Shown in pieces: positions 1 to 5,654 of a stretch of 6,450 bases of DNA. Position 1 is the first letter of the stretch, and every line of letters starts with the position of its first letter. The notes under the pieces were generated by a model. That model was not told the DNA's origin. It did not search any database and saw only the letters and a list, made by a program, of their open reading frames with translations. Source of the stretch: Treponema sp. (GTDB lineage Bacteria > Spirochaetota > Spirochaetia > Treponematales > Breznakiellaceae); NCBI GenBank assembly GCA_031289935.1, contig JAITON010000151.1, positions 1-6,450 of the forward strand, read 5' to 3'. Made by a program: the position numbers and the translations under genes.

Positions 1-23
1 GCATCAAGCGCGAACTTTGTCAA
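1..23 (-). promoter_or_regulatory. Possible -35 element of a promoter reading out of the window
   Basis: On the minus strand a perfect TTGACA sits at 23-18. With a 17-nt spacer the -10 box would fall just beyond base 1, so the promoter cannot be confirmed here. If real, it would drive the next minus-strand gene beyond the repeat array and mark the array as the boundary between two transcription units. The rest of 1-72 is AT-rich and shows no supportable gene. Confidence 0.3.
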
Positions 24-82
24 GGGCTTTTTACGAAAATGGGTAAAATTTTGTGCGTTTTTTCGTGTTTTGTGGTCTCATA

Positions 83-107
83 GTGTAGTTTGCAACGCAA
101 ACTACAC
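83..107. repeat. Inverted repeat of unit 1
   Basis: Perfect 11-bp arms (GTGTAGTTTGC and its complement) flank the loop AAC. It could form a stable hairpin in RNA from either strand. No T-run follows on either side, so it does not look like a standard intrinsic terminator. Confidence 0.85.
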
Positions 108-149
108 CGCCATCCGGCATAGGCCGGGGCGCACCGCCCTGGTCTAATA

Positions 150-174
150 GTGTAGTTTGCCATGCAAACTACAC
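150..174. repeat. Inverted repeat of unit 2
   Basis: The 11-bp arms are the same as in unit 1, but the loop is CAT. The arms are unchanged across all three copies while the loop and flanks vary, which fits selection on the stem or recent duplication. Confidence 0.85.
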
Positions 175-215
175 CGCCATCCGGCATAAGCCGAGGCGCA
201 CGCCCTGGTCTCATA

Positions 216-240
216 GTGTAGTTTGCCATGCAAACTACAC
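216..240. repeat. Inverted repeat of unit 3
   Basis: It has identical 11-bp arms with loop CAT. This is the copy nearest the aminopeptidase gene. A further perfect 14-bp GC palindrome (259-272, GGGGCGC followed by GCGCCCC) lies between it and the stop codon at 273-275. Confidence 0.85.
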
Positions 241-272
241 CGCCATCCGGCATAGGCCGGGGCGCGCGCCCC

Positions 273-1718
273 TCAGGCATCCTCCAGGAAGGCCAGGTAG
301 GCCTGATACGTGGTGTAGAGATCGATCTTGCTGATCACTTCGAAGGGCGAGTGCATGGAGAGCACCGCGATGCCGCAGTCCAGGACCTCGATACCGAGCT
401 GGGCCGCATAGAGGGCGATGGTGCCGCCGCCCCCCTGGTCCACCCTGCCCAGGTCCCCGAACTGCCAGGGCAGCTTGCGGGCGTCCAGGATACGAATCAC
501 CTTATTGTAGAACTCCGCGTTGGCGTCGCTGCCGCCGAACTTACCCCGGGCCCCGGTGTACTTGGTCAGGGAAAGGCCCTTGCCCAGGTAGGGGGAGCCC
601 TTTTTGTCGTAGACATCGGCAAAGCGGGGGTCGAAGGCGGCCCCCACGTCGGCGGAAAGCATGCAGGACTGCTCCAGAAGCCGGTGGAGCTGGTAGCCCG
701 CGCAGGTTCCGGCCCCCAGGGATGCCAGATCGGCGATAAAGTTCTCGAAGAACCGGGCGGCGGCGCCGGTGTTTCCGTAGGAGCCGATCTCTTCCTTGTC
801 GCTCAGGTAGCCGATGACGGTTTTGGGGGGCTGCTTCCCGGCAAATTCCAGCACCGCCCGCAGGGCTGTGTAGGCGCAGCAGCGGTCGTCGTGGCCGTAG
901 CCGCCGATCATGCTGCGGTCCAGACCCACGTCCCGAGCCTTGGCGGCGGGCACCAGTTCCAGTTCCGCCCCGGCAAAGTCCTGCTCCACGATCCCATAGG
1001 CGTCGTGGAGGAGCTTCAGCAGGTTGAGCTTAACCCGCTCCTTGAGCTCTTTTTCAGGATAGGGGATGCTGCCGGCCAGGGCGTCCAGGTCTTCCCCGGA
1101 GAAGAGTTCCGAGGCCTTTTTCTGCATCTGCTCCTGGGCCAGATGGGGCAGGAGGTCGGTGATCACCAGGACCGGGTCGGAGGGATCCTCCCCGATACGG
1201 AGCTCGATCTTCTTGCCATCGGGCCGGATAAAGACCCCGTGGAGGGCCAGGGGGACCGAGAGCCACTGGTACTTCTTAATACCCCCGTAGTAGTGGGTGT
1301 CGAAGATGGCCATCTCCCCGTCCTCGTAAAGGGGGTTGTTTTTAAGGTCGAGCCGGGGGGAGTCGATATGGGCCCCCAAAATGTTCACTCCAGAGGCGGC
1401 GGGCTTTTTCCCGGTAACCGCAAAGATGATGGACTTGCCCCGGTTGTTCCGGTACACGGCGGTCCCCGGCGCCAGGGGCTTCCCGGCCTCCATGAGGGCG
1501 TCCAGGTCCTTAAAGCCCCGGGCCTCCAGGACTTTTTGGCTTTCGGCGGTAAATTCCCGCTCGGTCTTCCCCGCGTCCAGAAACTGCTTGTAATCCCCGG
1601 CAAAGCGGTCCAGCTTTTCCCGTTCCTCCGCCCCGATCCCCTCCCAGCAGCTCTTCTTGTTCACCAGAAGCTCTTCTGCCAGAAGCTGGCCCCCGGTCTT
1701 TTTCTCTTCGGTTTCCAT
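273..1718 (-). CDS. apeA: M18-family metalloaminopeptidase (ApeA/aminopeptidase I type)
   Basis: The 481-residue product is a dinuclear-metal aminopeptidase expected to remove N-terminal residues from peptides in the cytoplasm; no signal peptide is visible. Family motifs appear in order: GAHIDSPR with metal ligand H117 and D119; GHDDR with D277/D278; DKEEIGS with E309/E310; SADVGAAFDP with D357; and SMHSPFE with H456. Together these give the full M18 metal and catalytic set. The D357 segment lacks the histidine-rich DxxHAxHPN form of the ApeB/DNPEP branch, which favours the ApeA-like branch. Length is normal for M18. The ATG is preceded by AAGGAG with 6-nt spacing, and the gap to the htrA stop is 12 nt, so the two genes are probably co-transcribed. 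The stop codon lies next to the palindromic repeat array. The family is secure, but the exact symbol and substrate preference are less so. Confidence 0.95.
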   Translation of the reverse strand: METEEKKTGGQLLAEELLVNKKSCWEGIGAEEREKLDRFAGDYKQFLDAGKTEREFTAESQKVLEARGFKDLDALMEAGKPLAPGTAVYRNNRGKSIIFAVTGKKPAASGVNILGAHIDSPRLDLKNNPLYEDGEMAIFDTHYYGGIKKYQWLSVPLALHGVFIRPDGKKIELRIGEDPSDPVLVITDLLPHLAQEQMQKKASELFSGEDLDALAGSIPYPEKELKERVKLNLLKLLHDAYGIVEQDFAGAELELVPAAKARDVGLDRSMIGGYGHDDRCCAYTALRAVLEFAGKQPPKTVIGYLSDKEEIGSYGNTGAAARFFENFIADLASLGAGTCAGYQLHRLLEQSCMLSADVGAAFDPRFADVYDKKGSPYLGKGLSLTKYTGARGKFGGSDANAEFYNKVIRILDARKLPWQFGDLGRVDQGGGGTIALYAAQLGIEVLDCGIAVLSMHSPFEVISKIDLYTTYQAYLAFLEDA

Positions 1719-1724
1719 AATACG

Positions 1725-1730
1725 CTCCTT
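1725..1730 (-). promoter_or_regulatory. Ribosome binding site of the M18 aminopeptidase gene
   Basis: AAGGAG directly follows the htrA TAA stop codon and is 6 nt from the ATG. This fixes the start and suggests that ribosomes ending htrA can re-initiate on the aminopeptidase gene. Confidence 0.75.
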
Positions 1731-3221
1731 TTACAGCTTGTAACGCATCGTTTCCAGGGTTCTGCCGCCCCGGATTACCTCGAACCAGAGCTCTGTCGTG
1801 GCCTTTTCCCGCAGAAGCCTGTAGAAGGTTCTGAGGTCCCGCAGCTTTTCACCGTTGACCGCCGTGATCAGATCCCCCATCTGGAGGCCCATGGCGGCGG
1901 CGGGGCTGTTGGCGCTAACCTGGGCGGCCACCACGCCCTGGGCATTCCGGTCAATATTGAGGGAAGACCGGAGCGCGTCGGTCAGGGGCGCGGCATAGAC
2001 CCCGGGCCAGAGCTTGGACGAATCGGCGGCCACGGCATCGCTGCGGGCCTCAATACGGACCGTTACATCCTGGGAGGCGCCGTCCCGTATCAGGCTAAAG
2101 ACCGCCTGCTCCCCGGCCACGAGGTCCCCCACTGCCAGGGTCATGGCGCTACTGCCGGACATTTCCCTGCCGTTCAGGTGGGTGATATAGTCGCCGGGCC
2201 GGATCCCGCCCTTATAGGCCGGGGAATTCTGGAATACGTTGACGGCCAGGGAACCCTTCCTGCCCTCTACCCCCAGGGCCTGGGCAATCTCCTTGGCGGG
2301 GTCCAGGAGGGATACCCCCAGCCAGCCGTAGGTGATGGAACCGTCCTCGATCAGGTCGTCGATGGCCCGTTTCGCGTTGTTGATGGGAATGGCAAAACCC
2401 AGGCCGATGGACCCGGAACCGCTATCGCTGGCGATCCAGGCGTTAATCCCGATGACCTCCCCCTGGATATTTACCAGGGCGCCGCCGGAATTCCCCTGGT
2501 TGATAGAGGCGTCGGTCTGGATAAAGTCGCTGATAGTACCGCCCGGACCGCCCTGGCGCCCCAGGGCGCTGACGATTCCCTGGGTTACCGAGAACATATA
2601 GCCTAAGGGGTTCCCCAGGGCGATAACGATATCCCCTACCCTAACCGTGTCGGAATCGCCCAGCACCGCCACCGGATAATAGTCGCCGGTCTTGAAGGAG
2701 ACCAGGGCCAGGTCCTTGCGCTCATCGGTGCCCACGATGTTTGCCTCGTATTCAAGGCCGTTGTAGGAAACCACGGTAATCTCGTCCACCGCCTCGACCA
2801 CATGGTAGTTGGTCAGCACATAGTAGGTGTCCCGGTTCTGCCGGACGATTATGCCCGAGCCCAGGCCGGTGGACCGGTATTCCTGGCCCTGGCTGTTGGG
2901 CTCGGCCTGGGGGGGGTTGAAAAAGTATTCCCAGGGGATCCCGTTGGCGCTATTGGCTCCGCTGGTCTGGACAGAAATGGTCTGCACCTCCACGATGGAG
3001 GGGAGCACCTTCTCCGCCACGGAGCGGAAGACCGTTTGCAGGGCCTCGGCCACCACCAGGGAATCCTGGGGAATGGTTACCGGGGCCCGTTCCTGGGCAC
3101 GGGCCTGGGCGGAAGAACAGGAAAAGGAGATAAAGGCCAGTGAAGACCCAAAGAGGATACCGGCCAGCACCAGGTTAAAAACAAGGAAATTTTTGGATGC
3201 CAGTTTTTGCATAAGATTCAT
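1731..3221 (-). CDS. htrA: HtrA/DegP-type periplasmic serine protease with two PDZ domains
   Basis: The 496-residue product is an envelope protease that would degrade or refold damaged exported proteins. An N-terminal hydrophobic segment (about residues 11-34) acts as signal or anchor. It ends in SFSC with C35, a possible spirochaetal-style lipobox. The trypsin-like domain spans about 115-295 with the complete triad: H140 in TNYHVV, D170 in DERKDLALV and S245 in GNSGGALV. PDZ1 spans about 297-391, beginning with the YGWLGVSL segment, and PDZ2 spans about 403-496. This is the DegP/DegQ/MucD layout at normal length. The start ATG has AGGAG 6 nt upstream. A second in-frame ATG at codon 4 is possible but less well placed. 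The gene follows map after a 61-nt AT-rich gap and is close-coupled to the M18 aminopeptidase. DegP, DegQ and DegS functions cannot be told apart by sequence alone, but two PDZ domains argue against DegS. Confidence 0.97.
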   Translation of the reverse strand: MNLMQKLASKNFLVFNLVLAGILFGSSLAFISFSCSSAQARAQERAPVTIPQDSLVVAEALQTVFRSVAEKVLPSIVEVQTISVQTSGANSANGIPWEYFFNPPQAEPNSQGQEYRSTGLGSGIIVRQNRDTYYVLTNYHVVEAVDEITVVSYNGLEYEANIVGTDERKDLALVSFKTGDYYPVAVLGDSDTVRVGDIVIALGNPLGYMFSVTQGIVSALGRQGGPGGTISDFIQTDASINQGNSGGALVNIQGEVIGINAWIASDSGSGSIGLGFAIPINNAKRAIDDLIEDGSITYGWLGVSLLDPAKEIAQALGVEGRKGSLAVNVFQNSPAYKGGIRPGDYITHLNGREMSGSSAMTLAVGDLVAGEQAVFSLIRDGASQDVTVRIEARSDAVAADSSKLWPGVYAAPLTDALRSSLNIDRNAQGVVAAQVSANSPAAAMGLQMGDLITAVNGEKLRDLRTFYRLLREKATTELWFEVIRGGRTLETMRYKL

Positions 3222-3227
3222 TATTGA

Positions 3228-3232
3228 CTCCT
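3228..3232 (-). promoter_or_regulatory. Ribosome binding site of htrA
   Basis: AGGAG is separated by 6 nt from the ATG at 3221. It supports the upstream methionine over the one at codon 4. Confidence 0.75.
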
Positions 3233-3261
3233 AATTATGATGATGATATCTATAATCTAAT

Positions 3262-3282
3262 AAAAAAAACAGCCCCCGAAGG
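3262..3282 (-). terminator. Weak terminator-like element or attenuator between map and htrA
   Basis: Immediately after the map stop codon the minus strand reads CCTTCGGGGGCTG followed by eight T residues. The T-run is typical of an intrinsic terminator. The stem, however, is poor: a short CCC/GGG pairing reaching back into the last map codons, or a 2-bp UUCG stem. Partial attenuation is possible. I found no convincing -35/-10 pair for a separate htrA promoter in 3222-3282. Confidence 0.25.
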
Positions 3283-4035
3283 TTACAGGGTTAAAATTTC
3301 TGCGTGGTCCCGAAAAACCGCCACGGTATGCTCCCAATGGGCCGAAAGCCGGCGGTCGGCGGTAACCACGGTCCAGCCGTCCTCCAGGAGTTCCACGTCC
3401 CCCGTTCCCAGGTTGATCATGGGCTCAATGGCGATCACGAGACCGTTCATCATCCGGGGATTGGGACCCTGGGGCACATTGGGCACCTGAGGATCCTCGT
3501 GGACGTCAAAGCCCACCCCGTGGCCGCAATAGTGTTCCACCACCCCGTAACCCCGGGAAACCGCGTGGCTCTGGACCGCCCGGGCTATCTGGTGGAGCCT
3601 CGCGCCGGGCTGGACCGCCGCAATACCCTTGTAGAGACATTCCCGGGTGGCCGTGTTCAGGGCCGCCGCCGCCTCGCTCACCCGGCCGGCCTCAAAGGTC
3701 TCGGATTTGTCACTGATAAACCCGGCCAGGTCAATGCCTGAGTCGATAGACACCAGGTCCCCCGCCGCGATCTTCCTGCGGGAGGGGATACCGTGGATCA
3801 CTTCCTCGTTCAGGGAGATGCAGAGGGCCCCCGGAAAGGGGTTGCTCCGGTCGCCGTAGCCCAGGATAGCGGGCCTGCCGCCGGCCTTCCTGATCCAGTC
3901 CCGGGCCCAGATGTCCAGTTCCCGGGTCTCTACCCCAGGCACTACCAGGGGACGGATCTCGCCGAACATGGCCGCCAGGAGCTTACAGGACTCCCGAATA
4001 CCCTCAATCTGTTTCGCGTTTTTGAGCCGTATCAT
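3283..4035 (-). CDS. map: Methionine aminopeptidase, type I
   Basis: The 250-residue product removes the initiator methionine from nascent proteins in the cytoplasm. All five metal ligands of the pita-bread fold are present at near-E. coli spacing: D98 (SIDSG), D109 (FISDKSETF), H172 (GHGVG), E204 (AIEPM) and E235 (SAHWEHT). The accessory histidines H81 (VIHGIPS) and H179 (FDVHEDP) are also present. There is no N-terminal zinc-finger or SH3-binding extension, so this is the short type Ia form. The segment around D109 reads SDKSETF rather than the more usual GDTSKTF, a mild variation that keeps the ligand. The ATG overlaps the dnaJ-like TGA by four bases (ATGA), and the Shine-Dalgarno is weak (AAGGATG), so translation is probably coupled to the gene upstream. 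Confidence 0.97.
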   Translation of the reverse strand: MIRLKNAKQIEGIRESCKLLAAMFGEIRPLVVPGVETRELDIWARDWIRKAGGRPAILGYGDRSNPFPGALCISLNEEVIHGIPSRRKIAAGDLVSIDSGIDLAGFISDKSETFEAGRVSEAAAALNTATRECLYKGIAAVQPGARLHQIARAVQSHAVSRGYGVVEHYCGHGVGFDVHEDPQVPNVPQGPNPRMMNGLVIAIEPMINLGTGDVELLEDGWTVVTADRRLSAHWEHTVAVFRDHAEILTL

Positions 4036-4721
4036 TGCCGCATCCTTTTTGCCTTGATTTTCTCCAGAGATTTCTGCCAGCGGGCCTCGTCCTGGTAGGG
4101 AAAGCCCAGTTCCAGGAGCGTTTCCAGGCAGGCGGCCCAGGTTCCCGTGTCCAGGGACGGCCTTAAACGGAGCCGCGCCAGGTTCTTGAGGAGGGCCTCA
4201 ATTTCTCCGGTAAAGTGCCGGAAATAGGGCCGCTGCCGTTCCTCCCGCAGCACCGCCGCAAAGAGCCTGAAGGCGCCGTAGTAATCCCCCCGCTTATCGA
4301 GCTCCTCCGCCAGAATAAAGCTGCAATCCAGCCAATCCTCCCGGTCCAGGTATTTGTCCAGGGGGAAATCCAGGCCCCCGGCCTCCCGCCAGAGGGAAAC
4401 CGCCTCGTCATTCTCCAGGTGGATAAGGTCAAAGAAGATGAGCCTGGCCCGGTTGGCCCCCTCGCCCAGATTTTCCCGGAGAAAGGCCCGGTAGTCAAAG
4501 CCCCCGGCCTCCCGGAACCGGCCCAGGGCGCGGTCGTACTTGCCCCGCTTTTCCGTATCGGCAAGCACCTCGTAGGCCGCCAGGAGCCGCCGCATAGCCT
4601 CGCCGCCGGCCTTACCCGCAATATCGGGGTGGAGCCGCTTGGCCTTTTCCCGAAAGGCCCGCTTAATATCCTGTACCGGGGCCCCAGGCGGCACCCCGAG
4701 CAAGGAATAGTAATCTTCCAT
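4032..4721 (-). CDS. J-domain (DnaJ-like, class C) co-chaperone
   Basis: The 229-residue product has an N-terminal J domain (about 3-65): DYYSLLGVPPGA, a basic helix II (IKRAFREKAKRL), the HPD signature at 31-33 that stimulates DnaK ATPase, and helix III with AAYEVLADTEKRGKYD. There is no Gly/Phe-rich linker, no CxxCxGxG zinc repeats and no DnaJ C-terminal substrate domain, so it is not the general DnaJ. The remaining 150 residues look helical, with a possible TPR-like stretch around 125-165 (DWLDCSFILAEELDKRG, YYGAFRLFAAVL). This part may recruit a particular client. The start is fixed because the J domain begins at residue 3 and an in-frame TAG lies six codons upstream. No Shine-Dalgarno is visible before it. 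It overlaps map by 4 nt. The DnaK-partner role follows from the family; the client is unknown. Confidence 0.9.
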   Translation of the reverse strand: MEDYYSLLGVPPGAPVQDIKRAFREKAKRLHPDIAGKAGGEAMRRLLAAYEVLADTEKRGKYDRALGRFREAGGFDYRAFLRENLGEGANRARLIFFDLIHLENDEAVSLWREAGGLDFPLDKYLDREDWLDCSFILAEELDKRGDYYGAFRLFAAVLREERQRPYFRHFTGEIEALLKNLARLRLRPSLDTGTWAACLETLLELGFPYQDEARWQKSLEKIKAKRMRQ

Positions 4722-4754
4722 TCTATAAACCAGATACTAGATCGCCTATGCCCC

Positions 4755-5162
4755 CTAAGCGCCAATACGCTTCCCCAGGGCCTCCGCATGGGGGGCGTTC
4801 AGGATGATATCGCTCCAGTTGACGATCATCCCCTCCTTTTCCATGGCCCGCATGAGGTTGGCCATAGCCTTGCCGGTAAAGGGGCCCTTTTTTTTGAGAA
4901 AAGCCGCCCCCTTCTTGCCCACCAGGCTGCTCCCCACGGAAAGTACCCTGGAAAGGGCCCCGGGCAGCTTCCCCCCGATGAGGGAGGTGGATTCCGCCAC
5001 GGCCACCACATAGTCGAAACCCGGCAGCCGGACCCCGGCCTCGGTCCAGGCGTCGATAACCTCCACCCGGTGCCCCATAGATTCCATCCCCTTGGCAAGG
5101 GACAGGACATAATCCGGCGGAACCTTCCGCTGGGCCGGTGCACTGACAATGGCAATTCTCAT
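4755..5162 (-). CDS. Small flavodoxin-fold-like protein of unknown function
   Basis: I do not recognise this 135-residue protein as a named family. It starts with a hydrophobic strand (RIAIVS) and a loop (APAQRKVPPD). It then alternates helix (about 17-30), strand (RVEVIDAW, 32-39), strand (FDYVVAVAES, 49-58), helix (66-78) and strand (KGAAFLKKK, 84-92), as in a flavodoxin or Rossmann-like alpha/beta fold. The first loop lacks the classical TGxT phosphate-binding pattern, so FMN binding is uncertain. It contains no cysteine and no signal peptide. AAGGAG, overlapping the usp stop codon, lies 5 nt before the ATG and makes the start secure. Its place between a universal stress protein and a J-domain protein suggests a housekeeping or stress role, but no function can be assigned. 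Coding status is supported by the ribosome binding site, the tight packing and the coherent fold pattern. Confidence 0.8.
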   Translation of the reverse strand: MRIAIVSAPAQRKVPPDYVLSLAKGMESMGHRVEVIDAWTEAGVRLPGFDYVVAVAESTSLIGGKLPGALSRVLSVGSSLVGKKGAAFLKKKGPFTGKAMANLMRAMEKEGMIVNWSDIILNAPHAEALGKRIGA

Positions 5163-5167
5163 GTTCG

Positions 5168-5173
5168 CTCCTT
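5168..5173 (-). promoter_or_regulatory. Ribosome binding site of the flavodoxin-like gene
   Basis: AAGGAG shares bases with the TAA stop of the upstream usp gene and is 5 nt from the ATG. This implies coupling of the two cistrons. Confidence 0.75.
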
Positions 5174-5654
5174 ATGTAATGCTATATAAATGCCCGATAT
5201 CCGGCTCCTTGACGACGAGCACCGGACATTTAGCGTTAATCATCACTTCCAGATGGGCGCGGGAGACGATTTCCCGGGCGTTGCGGTCCCGTTCCCAACC
5301 CCCCAGGATGATCAGGTCCGCCTTCCGTTCTTCTGCGGCCCGGAGAATTTCCGTGTAGACCGCGCCCCGGCGGATTTCCTTTTCCACCTTGACCCCCTTG
5401 GCCCGGGCCAGTTCCTCCACAAAGGAAAGGTAACGGCCCCCGTTGGCCTCCAGGCTCCGCTCGTAGTCCTGGCTCTCTTCCTGGATAAAGATTTTACTCA
5501 AGCTCAGCTGGCGGATAGTAGCCACGTCCACCACATAGACCGTAGAAAGCCTGCAATGGTACTGCTTAGCCATGATTATGGCGTATTTCGCGGCGGAAAT
5601 AGACGCGTCGGAGCCGGTAACGGCCACCAGAATATGGGAAAAGAGGGGTTTCAT
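5172..5654 (-). CDS. Universal stress protein (UspA family)
   Basis: The 160-residue single-domain cytoplasmic protein has a first strand HILVAVTGSDAS with the usual acidic residue D16. It also has a strand STVYVVDV, the strand ADLIILGGW (112-120), and the C-terminal strand CPVLVVKEP (143-151) typical of the family. The nucleotide-binding motif G-2X-G-9X-G(S/T) is degraded: after G118/G119 comes WERDRNAREIVSRAH, without the later glycines. This suggests it does not bind ATP in the standard way and is closer to the UspA-like non-binding group. The ATG overlaps the atpD stop by one base (TGATG). AAGGAG lies 12 nt upstream, which is long, and a shorter AAGG lies 3 nt upstream, so coupling to atpD is likely. 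Members generally aid survival under starvation or stress; the specific role here is unknown. Confidence 0.92.
   Translation of the reverse strand: MKPLFSHILVAVTGSDASISAAKYAIIMAKQYHCRLSTVYVVDVATIRQLSLSKIFIQEESQDYERSLEANGGRYLSFVEELARAKGVKVEKEIRRGAVYTEILRAAEERKADLIILGGWERDRNAREIVSRAHLEVMINAKCPVLVVKEPDIGHLYSIT

Larger units (their letters stand above)
73..271. repeat. Three tandem 66-67-bp palindromic repeat units (REP/BIME-like)
   Basis: Three head-to-tail copies lie at 73-139 (67 bp), 140-205 (66 bp) and 206-271 (66 bp). They differ at only a few positions. Unit 1 has loop AAC where units 2 and 3 have CAT, and it carries one extra C near its end; unit 2 has three private changes. Each unit holds a perfect inverted repeat with arms GTGTAGTTTGC / GCAAACTACAC and a 3-nt loop. 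It also holds a weaker CCGGC-GCCGG dyad, weakened by one pair in unit 2. The array ends one base before the aminopeptidase stop codon, so on the minus strand it forms the 3' untranslated region of the gene series. The motif GCCGGATGGCGG, read on the minus strand, resembles the head of enterobacterial REP sequences, which may be coincidence. There are no unique spacers, so this is not CRISPR. A role in mRNA 3'-end protection, termination or protein binding is inferred only. Confidence 0.9.

Noticed and set aside
73..271. CRISPR array
   Set aside because: The units are contiguous 66-67-bp tandem copies with no unique spacers, and no cas gene is nearby.
20..280. Minus-strand open frame with a 22-residue internal repeat
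   Set aside because: It arises because the repeat period is 66 bp, a multiple of three. Its start overlaps the end of the aminopeptidase gene out of frame, and the 67-bp unit shifts the frame, so the peptide repeat is not maintained.
2550..2567. Hairpin GCCCTGG-CCAGGGC inside htrA
   Set aside because: It falls within conserved coding sequence for the protease domain. Such CCCTGG/CCAGGG words recur throughout this GC-rich window through codon bias.
228..2606. Long open frame of 792 codons on the plus strand
   Set aside because: It is antisense to the M18 aminopeptidase and htrA, both of which have complete catalytic motifs. Its translation is low-complexity Gly/Pro/Val-rich with no recognisable domain, as expected from strong GC bias in the third codon position.
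3222..3282. Separate promoter for htrA
   Set aside because: The stretch is AT-rich and has -10-like words (TATAGA, CATAAT), but none has a plausible -35 box 16-18 nt upstream.
4722..4754. Internal promoter before the J-protein gene
   Set aside because: TAGTAT and TATAGA occur near the start, but the best -35-like word gives a 20-nt spacer and the other box would place the start point inside the gene.
4215..5189. Open frame of 324 codons on the plus strand
   Set aside because: It lies opposite the J-protein and flavodoxin-like genes and has no motif, no ribosome site and a composition typical of a shadow frame.
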